From NCBI GenBank assembly GCA_963576785.1, contig OY756141.1, forward strand, positions 2,232,001 to 2,296,000: 64,000 bases of DNA, given 5' to 3'. A model generated the notes under the pieces. It searched no databases, had not been told where the DNA came from, and was given only the letters and a program-made list of their open reading frames with translations. The translations under genes were made by a program, and so were the position numbers. Positions 34,741-47,100 of the stretch are shown in pieces. How positions within the stretch are numbered: position 1 is the stretch's first letter; the number at the start of each line of letters is the position of its first letter. Source of the stretch: Chlorophyllum brunneum (Eukaryota; Basidiomycota; Agaricomycetes; Agaricales; Agaricaceae).

Positions 34741-35751
34741 TGATGTCCCTTCGCTTCCTCTGGACAGGGTTCTCACCATGGGTAAGCAAGCCTCTCCTCC
34801 CAAGTCCAAAGCCTCTAAGAAGAGGCCTAGGATGACCACCGCTGGCCCCTCATGGTGCCAAATCATTGTTGACTTCGAGGCTACCCCCAAAGTCTCCTCT
34901 TTCCACCTTGAGACCATGGTTAACCATGGTTTCGTGGACTCACACCTTCATATTTGAGTAGAGTCTACCTCTGCTGAGTACAGGGGTTTTGCTCTGCGTA
35001 CCAATGCTGTCCCCACTCCTGCTAACCTTGAGGTTGCCAGGATGTGGATTTTGAAGGCTGTCCCTCAGGGAACTGTTTTTACAGTTGGCCTTCCCCAGTC
35101 AAAGTCCTATCTCAAGGTCATCAATGTCCCTTACTTTAGGATTGGCAAGACTTGCTGGTCCTCATTCGAGATTGAGCAGATCATGAAATGCACTGCATTT
35201 TCTAACCTATTCATGTTAATGGGACCCCCCTGTATTTCGAGGAACTCCGAGGCATCTGATACTGCCACAGTGTACTTCAATATTCATGACTTGCAGAAGA
35301 GTCAATAGGCGAACCTCCTCCTCCAGAAGTCACTCCATATTGGTGGATATGCCTGTCCTATCAGGCTGTCTGCAGCCTCTCCAGGGGTGTCTTTGTGCAA
35401 GTGATGCTTCCACTGGGGCCACCCCATTCAATTCTGCAAGGCGCAGGCCTTGAAATGCCCAATCTGTGGTGGTCCTCATCACAAGGAGCATCACCGAACT
35501 CTCTGTGGTCACTACAAGGGTAATTTTAGTGTGCAGTCCCCCATTCCTCCCACACCGGCAGCTGAGCCTTGTCCTCATACACTGCATTGTCTCAACTGTC
35601 AAGGTCCGCACCATATGACCTCGAATAAATTTCTTGATGCTCAGTTTGAACCCAAGAAAATCAAGAAGTTCTATTGTGAGGTGAGTAACAACTGTCTTTG
35701 ATAGCAATCTCCCCTCACCAACCCTCGTACTCTACAGCTTGCCAATGAATA
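34741..35751 (+). pseudogene. LINE-B ORF1 (C-terminal two thirds)
   Basis: Segments match KASKKRPRMTTAGPSWC, then VNVPYFRIGKTCW-type sequence and zinc knuckles C-x2-C...H...C (CFHWGHPIQFC, CPICGGPHHKEHHRTLC, CLNCQGPHH). Stops include TAG at about 34957, TAG at 35306 and TGA at 35699-35701; the minus-strand copy has CGA at the equivalent of the last one (complement 16182-16184). The frame ends at TAG 35749-35751, overlapping the ORF2 ATG (35745) as ATGAATAG. Confidence 0.8.
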
Positions 35752-36554
35752 GGCGACCTTTGGAACTACGAAGTCTTCATGTATACCAGCAGAATCTTAA
35801 TAAAAATTATGATTTATTGGATACTTTACTGGAGAATCTCAAAGATCACTTTGATATTCTCTTCATTCAAGAACCTCCCTGGCAGTTCATCAGATCTGCT
35901 CCCTCCACAACTTCTGTCAAGGGGGACAATGTTATTGGCGCCCCCAAGCACCCTGAGTGGCTGTGCATGGTTCAGGCCCCGGAGCCTAGCTCTGACCCAT
36001 AGGTTATGACATTTGTCCATAACCAGTTGGCTTCTCTGAGACTGTCCTATCGGACAGATCTCATCAATCACTGTGACATCATGGTTTTCTCCCTCTTTTT
36101 GGGGGGTGAGACCCAGAATCTCATGAATGTTTACTCTGATTCAGAGCACACAACAATTCGGTTCCTTTTGGACTGATCTGCTACATTACCTAGGCACATC
36201 TATATGGGCAGCAAATTCAATTGCCATTCTGAGCTTTGGGACCCTAACTATGGCTTCCACTTGGGTACCTTGCAGTCTCTAATCTCCATCAGGACAGACA
36301 TCAGTCTAGACCTTGCCCTTCCGGTCGAGCCTGGGCCTACTCACATTCTGCACAATAAGGATCTTCGACCTTCAGTTATTGATCTTTCATTTGTTCCATC
36401 AGACCTGTCTATTTCCCATAGACCTAGGTTAGATTACTCCCTTAGGGGTCCATCAGACCACGTTCTGTTGGTTCTGGTGCTTCCAGTCACATCCACAATA
36501 GTGGAGACTCACAAGAAAACCCTGCCACATGATGGTGGTGAGGAGGGGGTGCTC

Positions 36555-37472
36555 AGCCAGGGACATTCCCTGGCTGTGTGTCGCCTTCTGTTGGAATGGT
36601 TCAGGGATTGTTCTGACTGTTCCCTCACTTTCTGGTCCGTTCTATCGTCGGCAAAATGGTCCATCCATTAGGAGGTGCATTTATTTGCCACCAACCTTCG
36701 AGTCGCCCCTGGACGTTGTCCAGAGACGTCTATTGACTCGCTGTATAAGCTCAATGTAGCAACTGTCCAGAAGGCCTGGAAGGTTACCTTCCAGGACTCC
36801 TCTTATTGTGGTTCTAACTTCCTTGTTCTCAAGGACAGTAAGAACAAACTTTTACAGCCAATGTACCTCCATGGGGGTTCTTGGCTTCCTTCCTTTCCCT
36901 CTCAGTCTATTGCGACGAGGGCAAATTGTGCCATTCTCGGGCATGCACCGACCAGCGAGTATTGCTCCCGGTTTCATCCTCTAGAGCCTATTGGCTGCGA
37001 ATGTGGGGCTCCTTTGGAGACTCGCACTCATATCTTGTGCTCTTGTCCTTTGTACAAGAGACGTCGTGGCCTGCCGGTCTCTATTGACCAGCTGGTATCC
37101 TTTCTTAAACGTAATCCTTCTGTGTTTGCATTTAAGGCCAACACACCCCTTGCAGGAGTTGGATAATGCAGCGCAACCCCTGCTAGCTCCCCACGTCTCT
37201 GGCCTGTGTAGGAGTTAATTGCAAATTGATACATACTCTCCCTAGGGAGGGGAGGCAAGGGGTCGCTTGCATATCTAGTCTAAGATTTGTGCGCCCGTGC
37301 ATGTTTCTATGACTGTTCACTCAGACCGCCTGTTGGCAGTCTAGTTTGGCCAGGGGAGAGCCCATCTTCATATTATACTCTTTTTGTAGCCTACATGTCA
37401 TAGTAGATACAGGTGGACTGCAATCGTGCACCACCTTAAACATGATGAATTAAAAAAAAAAAAAAAAAAAAA
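36555..37472 (+). mobile_element. LINE-B 3'-end insertion in LINE-B endonuclease
   Basis: Starts at the RNase H segment and runs to poly(A) 37452-37472; the ORF2 tail has its stop at 37164-37166. Duplications are gaggagggggtgctc (36540-36554) and gaggagggagtgctc (37473-37487). The minus-strand LINE-B keeps 80 bp of the same insertion at 15250-15329. Confidence 0.88.
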
Positions 37473-38517
37473 GAGGAGGGAGTGCTCTTCCTCACTGATG
37501 TTATCCGGGACCTCTGTGAAGTAGCTAGACTTCCAGAACCTTCTACTACTGATGAGGTTGAGGCTGTGGTTTATGCTGTGGCAGAGGCCTTCTCCACTGC
37601 ATGGAAAGCCCATACAGTGGACATTATGATCACTTGCTGCTCTAAGCCCTGGTGGAAGCAGGAATGCCACAAAACCTTTGGGAGATATTGTGAGACTCGT
37701 TCTCACAATGACTACTCTGGTTTTAGATGTGCTAAGAAGCGCACTAAATGCAACTTCTTTGATGCTTGCATCGAGGAGATTGCTTTTTCTAACAAGTAAC
37801 CATGGGACCTTATGAAATGGGTCCAGAAGTGGAAGCTTCCACCCTGTGAGGCTATCCAGTACAATGGAGAGCTATGTCATGTGCTCCCAGATCTCTGGGA
37901 CACACTCCACAATACCTACAACTCAGCTTTTGGCTGAGCTGTGGATATTTCTGTTCTTGACCTGCTACCAAGCCTTCTGGCTAGGGAGTGGGTCCATTTC
38001 TCAGCCTTAGAGCTGATGGATGCCCTGAGCACTTGCTCAGGGGTGGACATATGTGTCTGCCCTGGTGCCAGACTATGTAATGTGGACCCACCTCAAAGAG
38101 ATTACCAAGGACCCCAATGTCCTTCAGTTATTCATCAGGATAGCTAATGCCTGCATACATGTGGGTCATTGGCCATCCCATTTCAAGGAAAGCTTGTCGG
38201 TTATCATACCAAAGCTGGGCAAGCCATCCTACTCAATGCCTAAGGCATTCAGGCCCATTGTGCTCCTGAACACCTTTGGCAAGCTCATCGAGAAAATGAT
38301 CTTGAATCACCTCTAGTTTGACTTTGTCAAATATGGAGTTTTTCATCCAAATCAGCTCGGTAGTATCTGTCAGAGGTCCACTGATGATGCTGGGATGCTC
38401 CTAACCCACATTGTTCATACAGGGTGGGCCAAGGGCCTCAAAACTAGCATTGTCACCTTCAACATTGCTCAGTTCTTTCCTTCACTCAACTACAACATGT
38501 TGTTGTCGATTCTACGG

Positions 38518-38590
38518 CTATGCATGAATTGCCAGACGACAAACACGCCGTTGTGGAGGAGGGATCCTGAAGGCCAGCCGTTATGTGAGG
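38518..38590. other. 73 bp foreign segment in LINE-B RT
   Basis: LINE-B copies elsewhere read straight through tcgattctatggaagc; here 73 bases (starting CTATGCATGAATTGCC) are inserted between TCTACGG and AAGCAAGG. No family in the window matches it and no clear duplication or inverted ends are visible. Its origin is unknown. Confidence 0.6.
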
Positions 38591-39286
38591 AAGCAAGGAT
38601 TCGACCCCTGTGTGGGTAGATTCTTTGCCTCTTATTTAGTCAGCCGCTCTATGCAGTATGCATGGGGAGACTATAAGTCTGATCTCAGACAGGCGGACAT
38701 AGGGGTAGGTCAGGGCTCTTCACTCTCTCCTGTCCTCTCCAGCCTTTATCTTGCCCCCTTCATGAAGCTTTATGACAGGGAGGCAATTGCTCTTGGGAGT
38801 ACCCTACTCTCATATGTCAATGATGGCCTTGCCATTGCCCAGGCAAAAACCTGGGAACCTAATCTGGTATGCCTTAAGCAGGCGTACCAGATTATTTATC
38901 ATCTGACTACCTTGTTTAGGCTTGCTGTCGAGCATGACAAGTCCGAAGTTTTTTATTTCTCCCATAAACGGGGAGATGATAACCCACTACTGGATTTGGG
39001 GTATGCTCCCCATACTGGCAACACTCTGTTATGCCCTAAGACCCATTGGAGGTACTTGGGTTTTTTCTTCGATTGCACTCTTGCTTTCAAAGAGCATGTT
39101 CGACATTATGCTACTAAGTCTCTGTCTATGGTCAAGGCCATGGGCATGCTTGGTAACTCATCACAAGGCCTTCTTCCTACTCAGAAGAGGACTCTTTACT
39201 ACTTGTGTGTAGTGCCTATCACTATGTATGGGTTTTGATTATGGTTTTATGAAGGTGCCTGTAACAAGGCCCTTCTGAAACAACTT

Positions 39287-39954
39287 TTTTTTTTTTTTTT
39301 TTTAAAAATCATGGCCTAAGGCCGATTTATTACATGGTGCTCGAACACAGCGCATGGCCGGAGTACAAGAGAGTAAACTAGCAGGTATCTACAGAGAGGT
39401 GGTGGACATGTCCCACCAAGCAGGCATACTATTGCCCAAAACCAACAGTAGACAGAATTGTGTCCTACTCCCAAGCCCAGAGGGCAAGGGGAGTGGACGC
39501 CAGAGGAGGCAAGCAGGTAGGGAGGTCCCCCAACCAGCGACCCAGTCCAGAGACCAGGCCCGGTCAGTAAGTGTTGACTCACTATAAATGCCCAGTGCCA
39601 GAGACCCCCAATTACCGGTCCTGCTACTAGCCTCCAGAGTTCGTCTTACTAGGCACCATCCCCCTGGCCATGGTCACCCTTGCCAGAGTAATAGGCCGCA
39701 CTATTTGTGTGGCTATCGGCATCTTCACCACACCTAGTCGCTGAAGGGGACAACTCTGTTCATAAAACTCCGAAGGTCTTCACTGGACTTCCACCGGAGT
39801 TCCCCAGTGCCGGACAATAACCCACCTACCCTAAGCCAGTTATCCAATTCCCTGAGGAACAGATGGGAAGGCGAATGCCAGAGGGTTCACCTTCAAGAAC
39901 TTGACGAGGGCACCTGGCATAGCTGGGTACCCCCTAGAGGAATCAAACCTTGGT
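39287..39954 (-). mobile_element. LINE-A 3'-end insertion, minus strand
   Basis: Poly(T) 39287-39303, LINE-A 3' UTR reversed, and only about 110 bp of ORF2 (terminal residues RFDSSRGYPAMPGALVKF). Exact duplication ctgaaacaactt (39275-39286, 39955-39966). It splits LINE-B ORF2 in the segment LLKQLNTM. Confidence 0.88.
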
Positions 39955-40416
39955 CTGAAACAACTTAACACTATGTAGCAGAAAGCTGCATTGTGGATCA
40001 CTGGTGCATTCCACACTAGCCCTACTGGAGGAGCTGAAGCCTTAGCTGGCTGGTGACCTGTGCCATCCACAAGGTAGCCACCCTTTCTGAGAACCACCCT
40101 GTTTGCTCCATCATGGGGCAGTAGTACATGGGGGGTTGTGTTCCACACCCCAGATTGATCACTCTCATGACTCCCACTCAGGTGGTTAAGGTCAAGGGGC
40201 TGGTCACAGAGGCAAACTCTTGTTTGCCAAACTTGACAGAGGCATTCAAGCCATTTGCACTCAAAGCATTGCCAGGTTCTTGTCTCCTGGACTGCTATGC
40301 AGCCCAGGTGACTTACAAAACATTTGATGCCTTGCTCAGTGGCAACTCTGTGGGTCATCAAGTAGGCTTGCTCAATGATACTCTTCATGAGTATTGTGAG
40401 GACAGATAGGTGGTCT

Positions 40417-40620
40417 TCCCCTCGCCCTCCAGGCTCGGGAGTAGGACGCAATTCTGTCTACTGTTGGTTTCAGGCAATGGTATGTCTGCTTGGTGGGGCG
40501 TGTCCACCTCTTTTCCATAGATACCCACTAGTTTACTCTTTTGTACTCCGGCCGCAGGCTGTGTTCGAGTGCCACATAATAAATTGGCCTTAGGCCATGA
40601 TTCAAAAAAAAAAAAAAAAA
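40417..40620 (+). mobile_element. LINE-A 3'-UTR insertion, plus strand
   Basis: Only the last ~187 bp of the LINE-A 3' UTR and the poly(A) (40604-40620) were copied. Duplications are gacagataggtggtct (40401-40416) and gacagacaagtggtct (40621-40636), in LINE-B just before the RNase H start. It shows how short LINE-A insertions can be. Confidence 0.88.
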
Positions 40621-42100
40621 GACAGACAAGTGGTCTATGCAGCGACAGACACAAGTCTGCCACTGATTGGAGACTACTAGGCGGTTTCGGCTGCCCACAT
40701 TTATAGGGGAACACATTTGCTTCTTGTATTGCATCACCCAGCTGGCAAAGTCACAGCCCCAGACACTGAGCTTTTTGCTATTCATATGGCTCTGGGAACT
40801 GCTGCGGCGGTCTCTGAGGCTGTACACATTGCGGTCTTCACGGACTCAATTGGCTCTGCCAAGAGAGCTCTCGACCCGTCCGTGCACTCTGGCCAGGAAC
40901 ACTCCCTGGCTGTTTGTCATCTCTTGTTGGATTGGTTCAGGGATTGTCCTGACTGCTCCCTCACTTTCTGGTCTGTTCCATTCTTGGCAAAATGGTCCAT
41001 TCATCAGGAGGTGCATTTATTTGCCACTGATCTTCAGGTTGCTGCTGGATACAGTCCAGCAACATCTATCAATGTGCTGTGTAAGCTCAACGTAGCAACT
41101 GTTCAGAAGGCCTGGAAGGTTACCTTCCAGGACTCCTCTTATCAAGGTTCAAACTTCCTTGTTCTCAAGGATAGTAAGAACAAAGTCTTACAGCCGATGT
41201 ACCTCCATGGAGGTTCTTGGCTTCCTTCCTTTCCCTCTCAGTCTATTGCAACGAGGGCGAATTGTGCCATCCTTGGGCACATACCAACTGGCAAGTACCA
41301 CTCCTGGTTCCATCCTCTAGAGCCTGTTGGCTGCGAGTGTGGGGCTCCTCTGGAGACCTGCACTCATATCTTGTGCTCTTGTCCTTTGTACAAGGGATGT
41401 CATGGCCTGCTGGTCTCTATTGACCAGCTGGTAGGTTTCCTTAGGCATAACCCTTTAGTATTTGCATTTAAGTCCAATACACCACTTGTAGGAGTTGGAT
41501 AATGTGATGCGGCCCCTGCTAGCTCTCCACGTCTCCGACGTGTGTAGGAGTTAATTGCATACTCTCCTTAGGGAGGGGAGGCTAGGGGTCGCTCATCATT
41601 CTGGTCTAGAACTCGCGCATCCACACATGTTTCCATGACCATTCACCCAGACTGCCTGTTGGTAGTCTAGTTCAGCCAGGGGAGAGCCCGTATTCTTTTA
41701 CCTACCTTTGTAGCCTACATGTCATAGTAGATACAGGTGGACTGTGATCGCACACCATCTTAAACATGTTGATAAAAAAAAAAAAAAAAAACAATGTATG
41801 CTCCCTTAAGGGTGTCCAAGTTCTCATCCCAGGTTTTAGCCTGGGTGACAACAGTACCGTTGTCAACATATGACAACAGAGTACTCCCAGGGGAAGTAAT
41901 CCACAAATTGAATACCCTCATGAGAGGGGCGATATAGAGGCCAGAGAGGACTGGGGACATGGCAGAGTCCTGTCCAATGCCCACATCTGCACCCTGGTAT
42001 TGCTTCTTTTCCCGGAACTCCTACCTGTCAATCATGTGATCACCCCTTCGTCGACACTCTTAACGTCCTACACGTCCGTCCAAGGCAGTGAGCACTCCTA

Positions 42101-42116
42101 GTACGGATTTCCGTAC
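42101..42116 (+). other. Hairpin before LINE-A ORF1
   Basis: GTACGGA, a two-base loop and TCCGTAC form a perfect 7 bp stem, 15 bases upstream of the ORF1 ATG (42132). No other LINE-A copy in the window reaches this region, so conservation cannot be judged. Confidence 0.5.
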
Positions 42117-42131
42117 GGGCCCCTAGCCCCC

Positions 42132-44111
42132 ATGCCTACTCACAGTTCGAGGAGGAGGACGAGTGCCTATCGCGAGGCCTCCTCAGATGACGACGACATG
42201 GCTACTGCCTTTGAGGCAGCAGCCGGTCCCCCCCCCAGGTCCACTCCAGGCCCTTACTCTCTGGGTATCCCCCCTTACGGCAGCAGTGCCAGGGATACCT
42301 ACGCCCCTGCAGTTCCCCTTCAGCAGAGGGGATGCACTCCATCGCGACATGGGTCCCCAACCCCCTCTTGACCTATCCCAGCTCCTGGTGCAGAAGCCAG
42401 GGCTTTGTCCCTCCCCCCATCTTCCCCTCCCCCTCCCACCCCAGAGGCTATGGAACAGGATGACCAGGAGGAGCCTACCACCGCCCTCCTCTCTATCCTG
42501 GGCATTAATATTAGTGCCAGAGAGGACGCCGATGCGATCCAATGGTCGCTTGAGATTGTCACTGACTTCATGAAGACGGCGCATCTCATTCCTCAGGAGG
42601 ACACTCTGTCCTTCCATCCCATCACCTCTCGACTATCTGAGATAGTCCAGACGGTTGCATCCTCCCCCATGTGGCGTGAAACCTACACAGGGGCGAGTAA
42701 TTCTTTCTCCCTGAGGGACTCAATCACTTCGGTATTTCCTGCTCTCCCAGTGGTGACTTATAGGCCCCTGGCTACCCCCCCCCAGGGTACCAGGACCTTC
42801 TACCCTCAGCCCCCCCCAGTGCAGAGCCCCTGTGCAGGAGGAGGACGATCTCATGGATCCGGAGAAGACTCCGGTCAAATGCCCGTGCATGGACCCTAAG
42901 GGGAAGGCACCTGTCCGACCTGTTAAGGCCCCTACGAAGCCTCAGGTCCCCTACGAGAGGCCCTCTGGGCCTCCCCCCCCATGATCGCTTCGAAGCCCAA
43001 GCCAGGACAGAAGGCTTACTTGGCTGCAGCAAAACAACTGGCCTCGTCCAAACCTGGGATAGAACCGCTCTCTGCATTGAAAGTGGCCTTCCCCCACCTC
43101 TCTGCAGAGCAGCTCCTCAGTCTTCATTCGCAAGCTAAGGCTGCAAAGCAATCTCCCTCGTTGAACGCTTGCCCTAAGAAGCCAGCATTCATGATTCCTG
43201 GACCATCACGAAAGCAGGTCCTGGTTTCCTATGAAGACAAGTCGAATGCCTTGGCTGGTCTCCATACTCTTACCCAGCAGGCCTGTAAGGCGTTGAAGGC
43301 TGGGAGAAGCTCTCTGATTGTGGAAGGTGCCACACTCGCATATGATGGCTATTCCATGGCCACCAACAAACTCGCCACAACCAAGGACATTGAGATCCTT
43401 AGGGCGTTGGTTGAACGTCTGTCCCCTCCAGGAGCCCCCTTCTGGATTGGACTCCCATCTTCGGTGTCGTACCTCCGTGTGGTTGACGTCCCGTACCTCA
43501 AGAACTCTGCCGCTGGAGTTCCGTGTACTCCAGCAGATGTCGAGAAGGTTCTTACCTCGTCGGTGCATGCTCCCCTCATCAGCCTGAAGGGTCCCCCTAG
43601 GCTGGTGCGCAACTCCAGGATGTCTGACTCTTGTACGGCGTTTTTTGACATCTGGGACTCCATGAGGGGTACCCGAGCTCTCGGTCTTCTGAATAAGAAG
43701 ATCATGTTTGGGAACAAGCAGTGCAGTATACTCTCTGCTAACCCTCGCCACAATGAGTCACTATGTACCTGCTGTTACAAGTGGGGCCACACCTCCTCCT
43801 GGTGCAAGGCCAATGGCCCTGCATGTCCCGACTGTGCTGGGGCACATTCTCGTGCCAACCACTGCACTTTTGCACTGTGTTGTAAGGGGCAACCGAAGGC
43901 TACGCCTCCAGTTCCTGCTACCCCTGTTGGTCAACCATGCCCCCATCCTCCTCATTGTTGTAACTGCAAGAAGGAGCATCCCACTGATTCCAGGAAGTGC
44001 GCTTTCTGGAACCACAAACATGACCGGGCCTGGCTGACAGCCCGTTATCGAGAGGTGCATGACAGACGTCATCGCTCTCCCATCCCCCCTCATAACCCCC
44101 CTTATGTCTAG
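42132..44111 (+). pseudogene. LINE-A ORF1 nucleic-acid-binding protein
   Basis: About 660 codons. The N-terminus is Ser/Pro rich and acidic; 42405-42770 is helical (EIVTDFMKTAHLIPQ). A TGA at 42369-42371 and C runs at 42775-42783, 42810-42817 and 42974-42981 shift the frame; the second reading (DPEKTPVKCPCMDPKGKAPV, 42855-42915) looks like the true protein between the shifts. The open 42981-44111 part carries a 140-residue domain (FWIGLPSSVSYLRVVDVPYL) and three knuckles: CTCCYKWGHTSSWC (CX2CX4HX4C), CPDCAGAHSRANHC and CCNCKKEHPTDSRKC. The stop overlaps the ORF2 ATG. Confidence 0.85.
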
Positions 44112-47100
44112 GAACAACCTGGGCTGTCTGGAGGGCATTAGGGTATTTTCATTTAATGTCGCGAAATCGTTTATCTACGTTGATGTACTGCTCGAGAAGT
44201 TAAAAGACGATTTTGACATTCTCTTTTTCCAAGAACCTCCGTGGAGGTTCATCTGCTCCACTCCCTCAACCACTGACGTGGAAGGGGATGATGTTACTGG
44301 CACACCCAAGCACCCTGACTGGCTTATGATGGTGTGCCCCCCTACCCAGGGATCCCTGCCCCGAGTGATGGCGTATGTACACACTCGGTTGCAATGTCTA
44401 AGGCCATCAATGAGGAGGGACCTTGTTGATCACCCTGATATCTTGGCACTGACGCTCTTTACTGATGCGAAGGCCCTTAATTTCCTGAACATCTACTCAG
44501 ATGATCAGCATACCGCCATCAACTTCCTTCATGAGAAGGTGGATGTTCTTCCCCCACTCGACTTTATGAGTGGGGACTTTAACTGTCATTCTTTGGAGTG
44601 GAACTCTGAGGTTCTGCATCATCGAACGACAGCTCATAGGCTTATGGAAATGAGCTGTGATCTTGGTCTCGATTTGGTTATGCCAGCCAACCCGGGTCCG
44701 ACGTTTGTTTCCCACAACCCAGATCTCCGCCCATGGGTGATTGATCTGGTGTTCATCTCATCTCCCGATGCATCAAGGACTTTTCCTTATCAAGATATAT
44801 CTCTGCAGGGTACTTTGGATCATGTTCTGCTGACCGTCACCCTTTCCATCACCCCCGTTGACATCGGGGTTGTCAAATCTGTCCTACCGAAGGGTACTAA
44901 CAAGGAGGAGGCCTTTCTGGGACACGTCATTGATGAGGTGACTGATCTTTCTGATCGTCCCTCTCCGGAATCCCCGGATCAAGTGGATGCCCTGGCTTCG
45001 GCTGTGGCTGAAGCCTTCTCTGACGCATGGACCCACCACTCAAAGGAGATCCGGATTACTCACCGCACTCATCCCTGGTGGGACAAGGCGTGCTCTACCT
45101 CCTTTTCCAGGTACCAGGACTCTCGTAGTCATGGTGACTGGGGGGACTTTAGGCAAGCTCGCACAGCCACCAAATGACAATTCTTCGATTCTAAGATTGA
45201 GGAGATTGCCTCCACCAACAAGCAGCCATGGAACCTTATGGAATGGGTCAAGGTACACAAGTTGCCCCCCTGCGAGGCTATCCAGTTTAATGGATAGCCT
45301 TGTCATGGTATGGACTCCCTCTGGGATGCCCTCCATTCGACTTACAACTCTGCTACTGATCGGCGGTGTGATACGTCTGTCCTTGACCCCCTCCCAGACC
45401 TTCCTGTCTGGGAGTGGCCCCCCTTCTTGGCGCTGGAACTCAAGGAGGCTCTGTCCTCCTGTTCTAATACATCCTCTCCAGGGCTGGACCATGTTACGTG
45501 GTCCCACCTTAAGTACATCGTCATCGATGAAGATTGTTTGACGGTGTTCCTGCGCTTGGCCAACACCTGCCTCACGGTGGGGCATTGGCCGCACAGCTTT
45601 AAGGAGTCGCTTTTGGTTATCATTCCGAAGCCAGGAAAGCCCTCCTACTCTACCCCCAAGGCATTCAGGCTGATTGTCCTCTTGAACACGCTTGGTAAAC
45701 TGGTTGAGAAAATGCTTTCCAACCACATCCAGTTTGATGCCATTAAACATGACATCTTTTATCCCCATCAACTTGGAGGCATTCGCCAATGTTCCACTGA
45801 GGATGCCGGGTTGTTCCTTATCCACCTGGTTCACGCTGGGTGGGCTAAAGGCCTCAAGACAAGCGTGGTCGCCTTCGACATTGCTCAGTTCTTCCCCTCT
45901 CTGAACCATGAGATGCTCATGGCCATTCTTGCCAAGCAGGGGTTCCCACTTAACGTGCGAACCTTTTTCGCTTCATACCTGGTGGGCCGTTCCACTGTTT
46001 ATACATGGAACGGCTTCTCCTCTGATCCCCGGGGCACAGACGTGGGCGTCGGACAGGGCTCTGCCATGTCCCCTGTCCTCTCTGGCCTCTATATCGCACC
46101 TCTTATGAAGGTTTTCGACTTGCAGATCACTTCCCCTGGGAGTACTCTGCTGTCATATGTCAATGACGGTACTGTCATTGCCCAGGCTAAGACCTGGGAC
46201 AAGAACTTGGATACCCTCAAGGGGGCATACATTGTTCTCTTTAATCTTTTTGTAGCATTCACGCTTGTCATAGAGCATGACAAGTCTGAGCTCTTCCACT
46301 TCTCCAGAAAGCCTGGAGACGTCAATCCCCCCCTTGACTTGGGCTTCAGTCCATTCACAGGGGACACCCCCCTCCGCCCTAAGACCTATTGGAGGTACCT
46401 GGGCTTTTACTTCGATCGTGCCCTGAATTTTCAGGAACATGTTCGACATTATTCCACCAAAGCCCTCTCCACCATGAAAGTGATGGGGATGCTGGGTAAC
46501 TCCTCCCACGGTCTGACCCCCAAGCAGAAGTGGCTCCTCTTCAGGTCATGCGTCATGCCTATTGCAACGTATGGCTTCCGTCTGTGGTACTTTGATAAGA
46601 CTTGGTGTAAGGGCCTCATCAAATCCCTTAATACTATGCAACGCAAGGCTGCGTTGTGGATCACCGGTGCATTTTGCACCTCTCCCTCTGGTGGCGTCGA
46701 AGCCCTAGCTGGTCTCATCCCCATCCACCTCCATCTGAAGAAGTTGTCCTCAAGAGCGAACTACTGTCTCCCTACCCTCTCCAATACTCACCCTCTTCGA
46801 TCCCTACTCGATCGTCCAAACGCCAAGGGTGCCCCCCCACACCCCCTCTCCATCTCCCTCCTGTCTGACTGTCTCATCAGGCAGGTCAAAGGTTCCCTTA
46901 TGGAAGCCGTTTCCATGCTCCCATCCCTCACTGAACAGTTTGACCCCTGCTCTGCAGTGGCTCAACCTGGTCACCGTTTCCTGGACCACTTTGCAGCCCA
47001 GGTCTCCTTCCACGACTCTCCTTGTTCATGTGATAAGAGGGCTGTGCATATAAGGCATTTGAATAGCACTTTGGAACGTGCTAATACCAATCCTCGGGTT

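Larger units (their letters stand above)
35745..41502 (+). pseudogene. LINE-B ORF2 (interrupted by three insertions)
   Basis: Endonuclease 35745-36540 and 37488-37750 (QEPPWQF; GGDF changed to GSKFNCHSELWD, so the catalytic Asp is lost), RT 37750-39286 (AFRPIVLLNTFGKL; GVGQGSSLSPVL; box YVNDG with the first Asp lost), connection 39955-40400, RNase H 40640-41000 and C-terminal zinc motif (CECGAPLETCTHILCSC), stop 41500-41502. The RT holds a foreign 73 bp segment at 38518-38590. Several CAG to TAG and CGG/CGA to TGA stops occur. Confidence 0.8.
34741..41791 (+). mobile_element. LINE-B, 5'-truncated, plus strand, with three nested LINE ends
   Basis: Starts in the middle of ORF1 (VPSLPLDRVLTMGKQ) and ends in poly(A) at 41774-41791. 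Later inserts are 36555-37472 (LINE-B), 39287-39954 (LINE-A, minus) and 40417-40620 (LINE-A, plus). After the tail comes minus-strand LINE-A (RT region). I found no target-site duplication, and the 5' end abuts the minus-strand LINE-B head to head. Confidence 0.8.

Noticed and set aside
12130..34755. Duplication gatgctccttgc (12133) / gatgtcccttcgc (34741) around the minus-strand LINE-B
   Set aside because: The right-hand sequence is ordinary LINE-B ORF1 sequence present in the other copy near 24655, so the likeness is chance.
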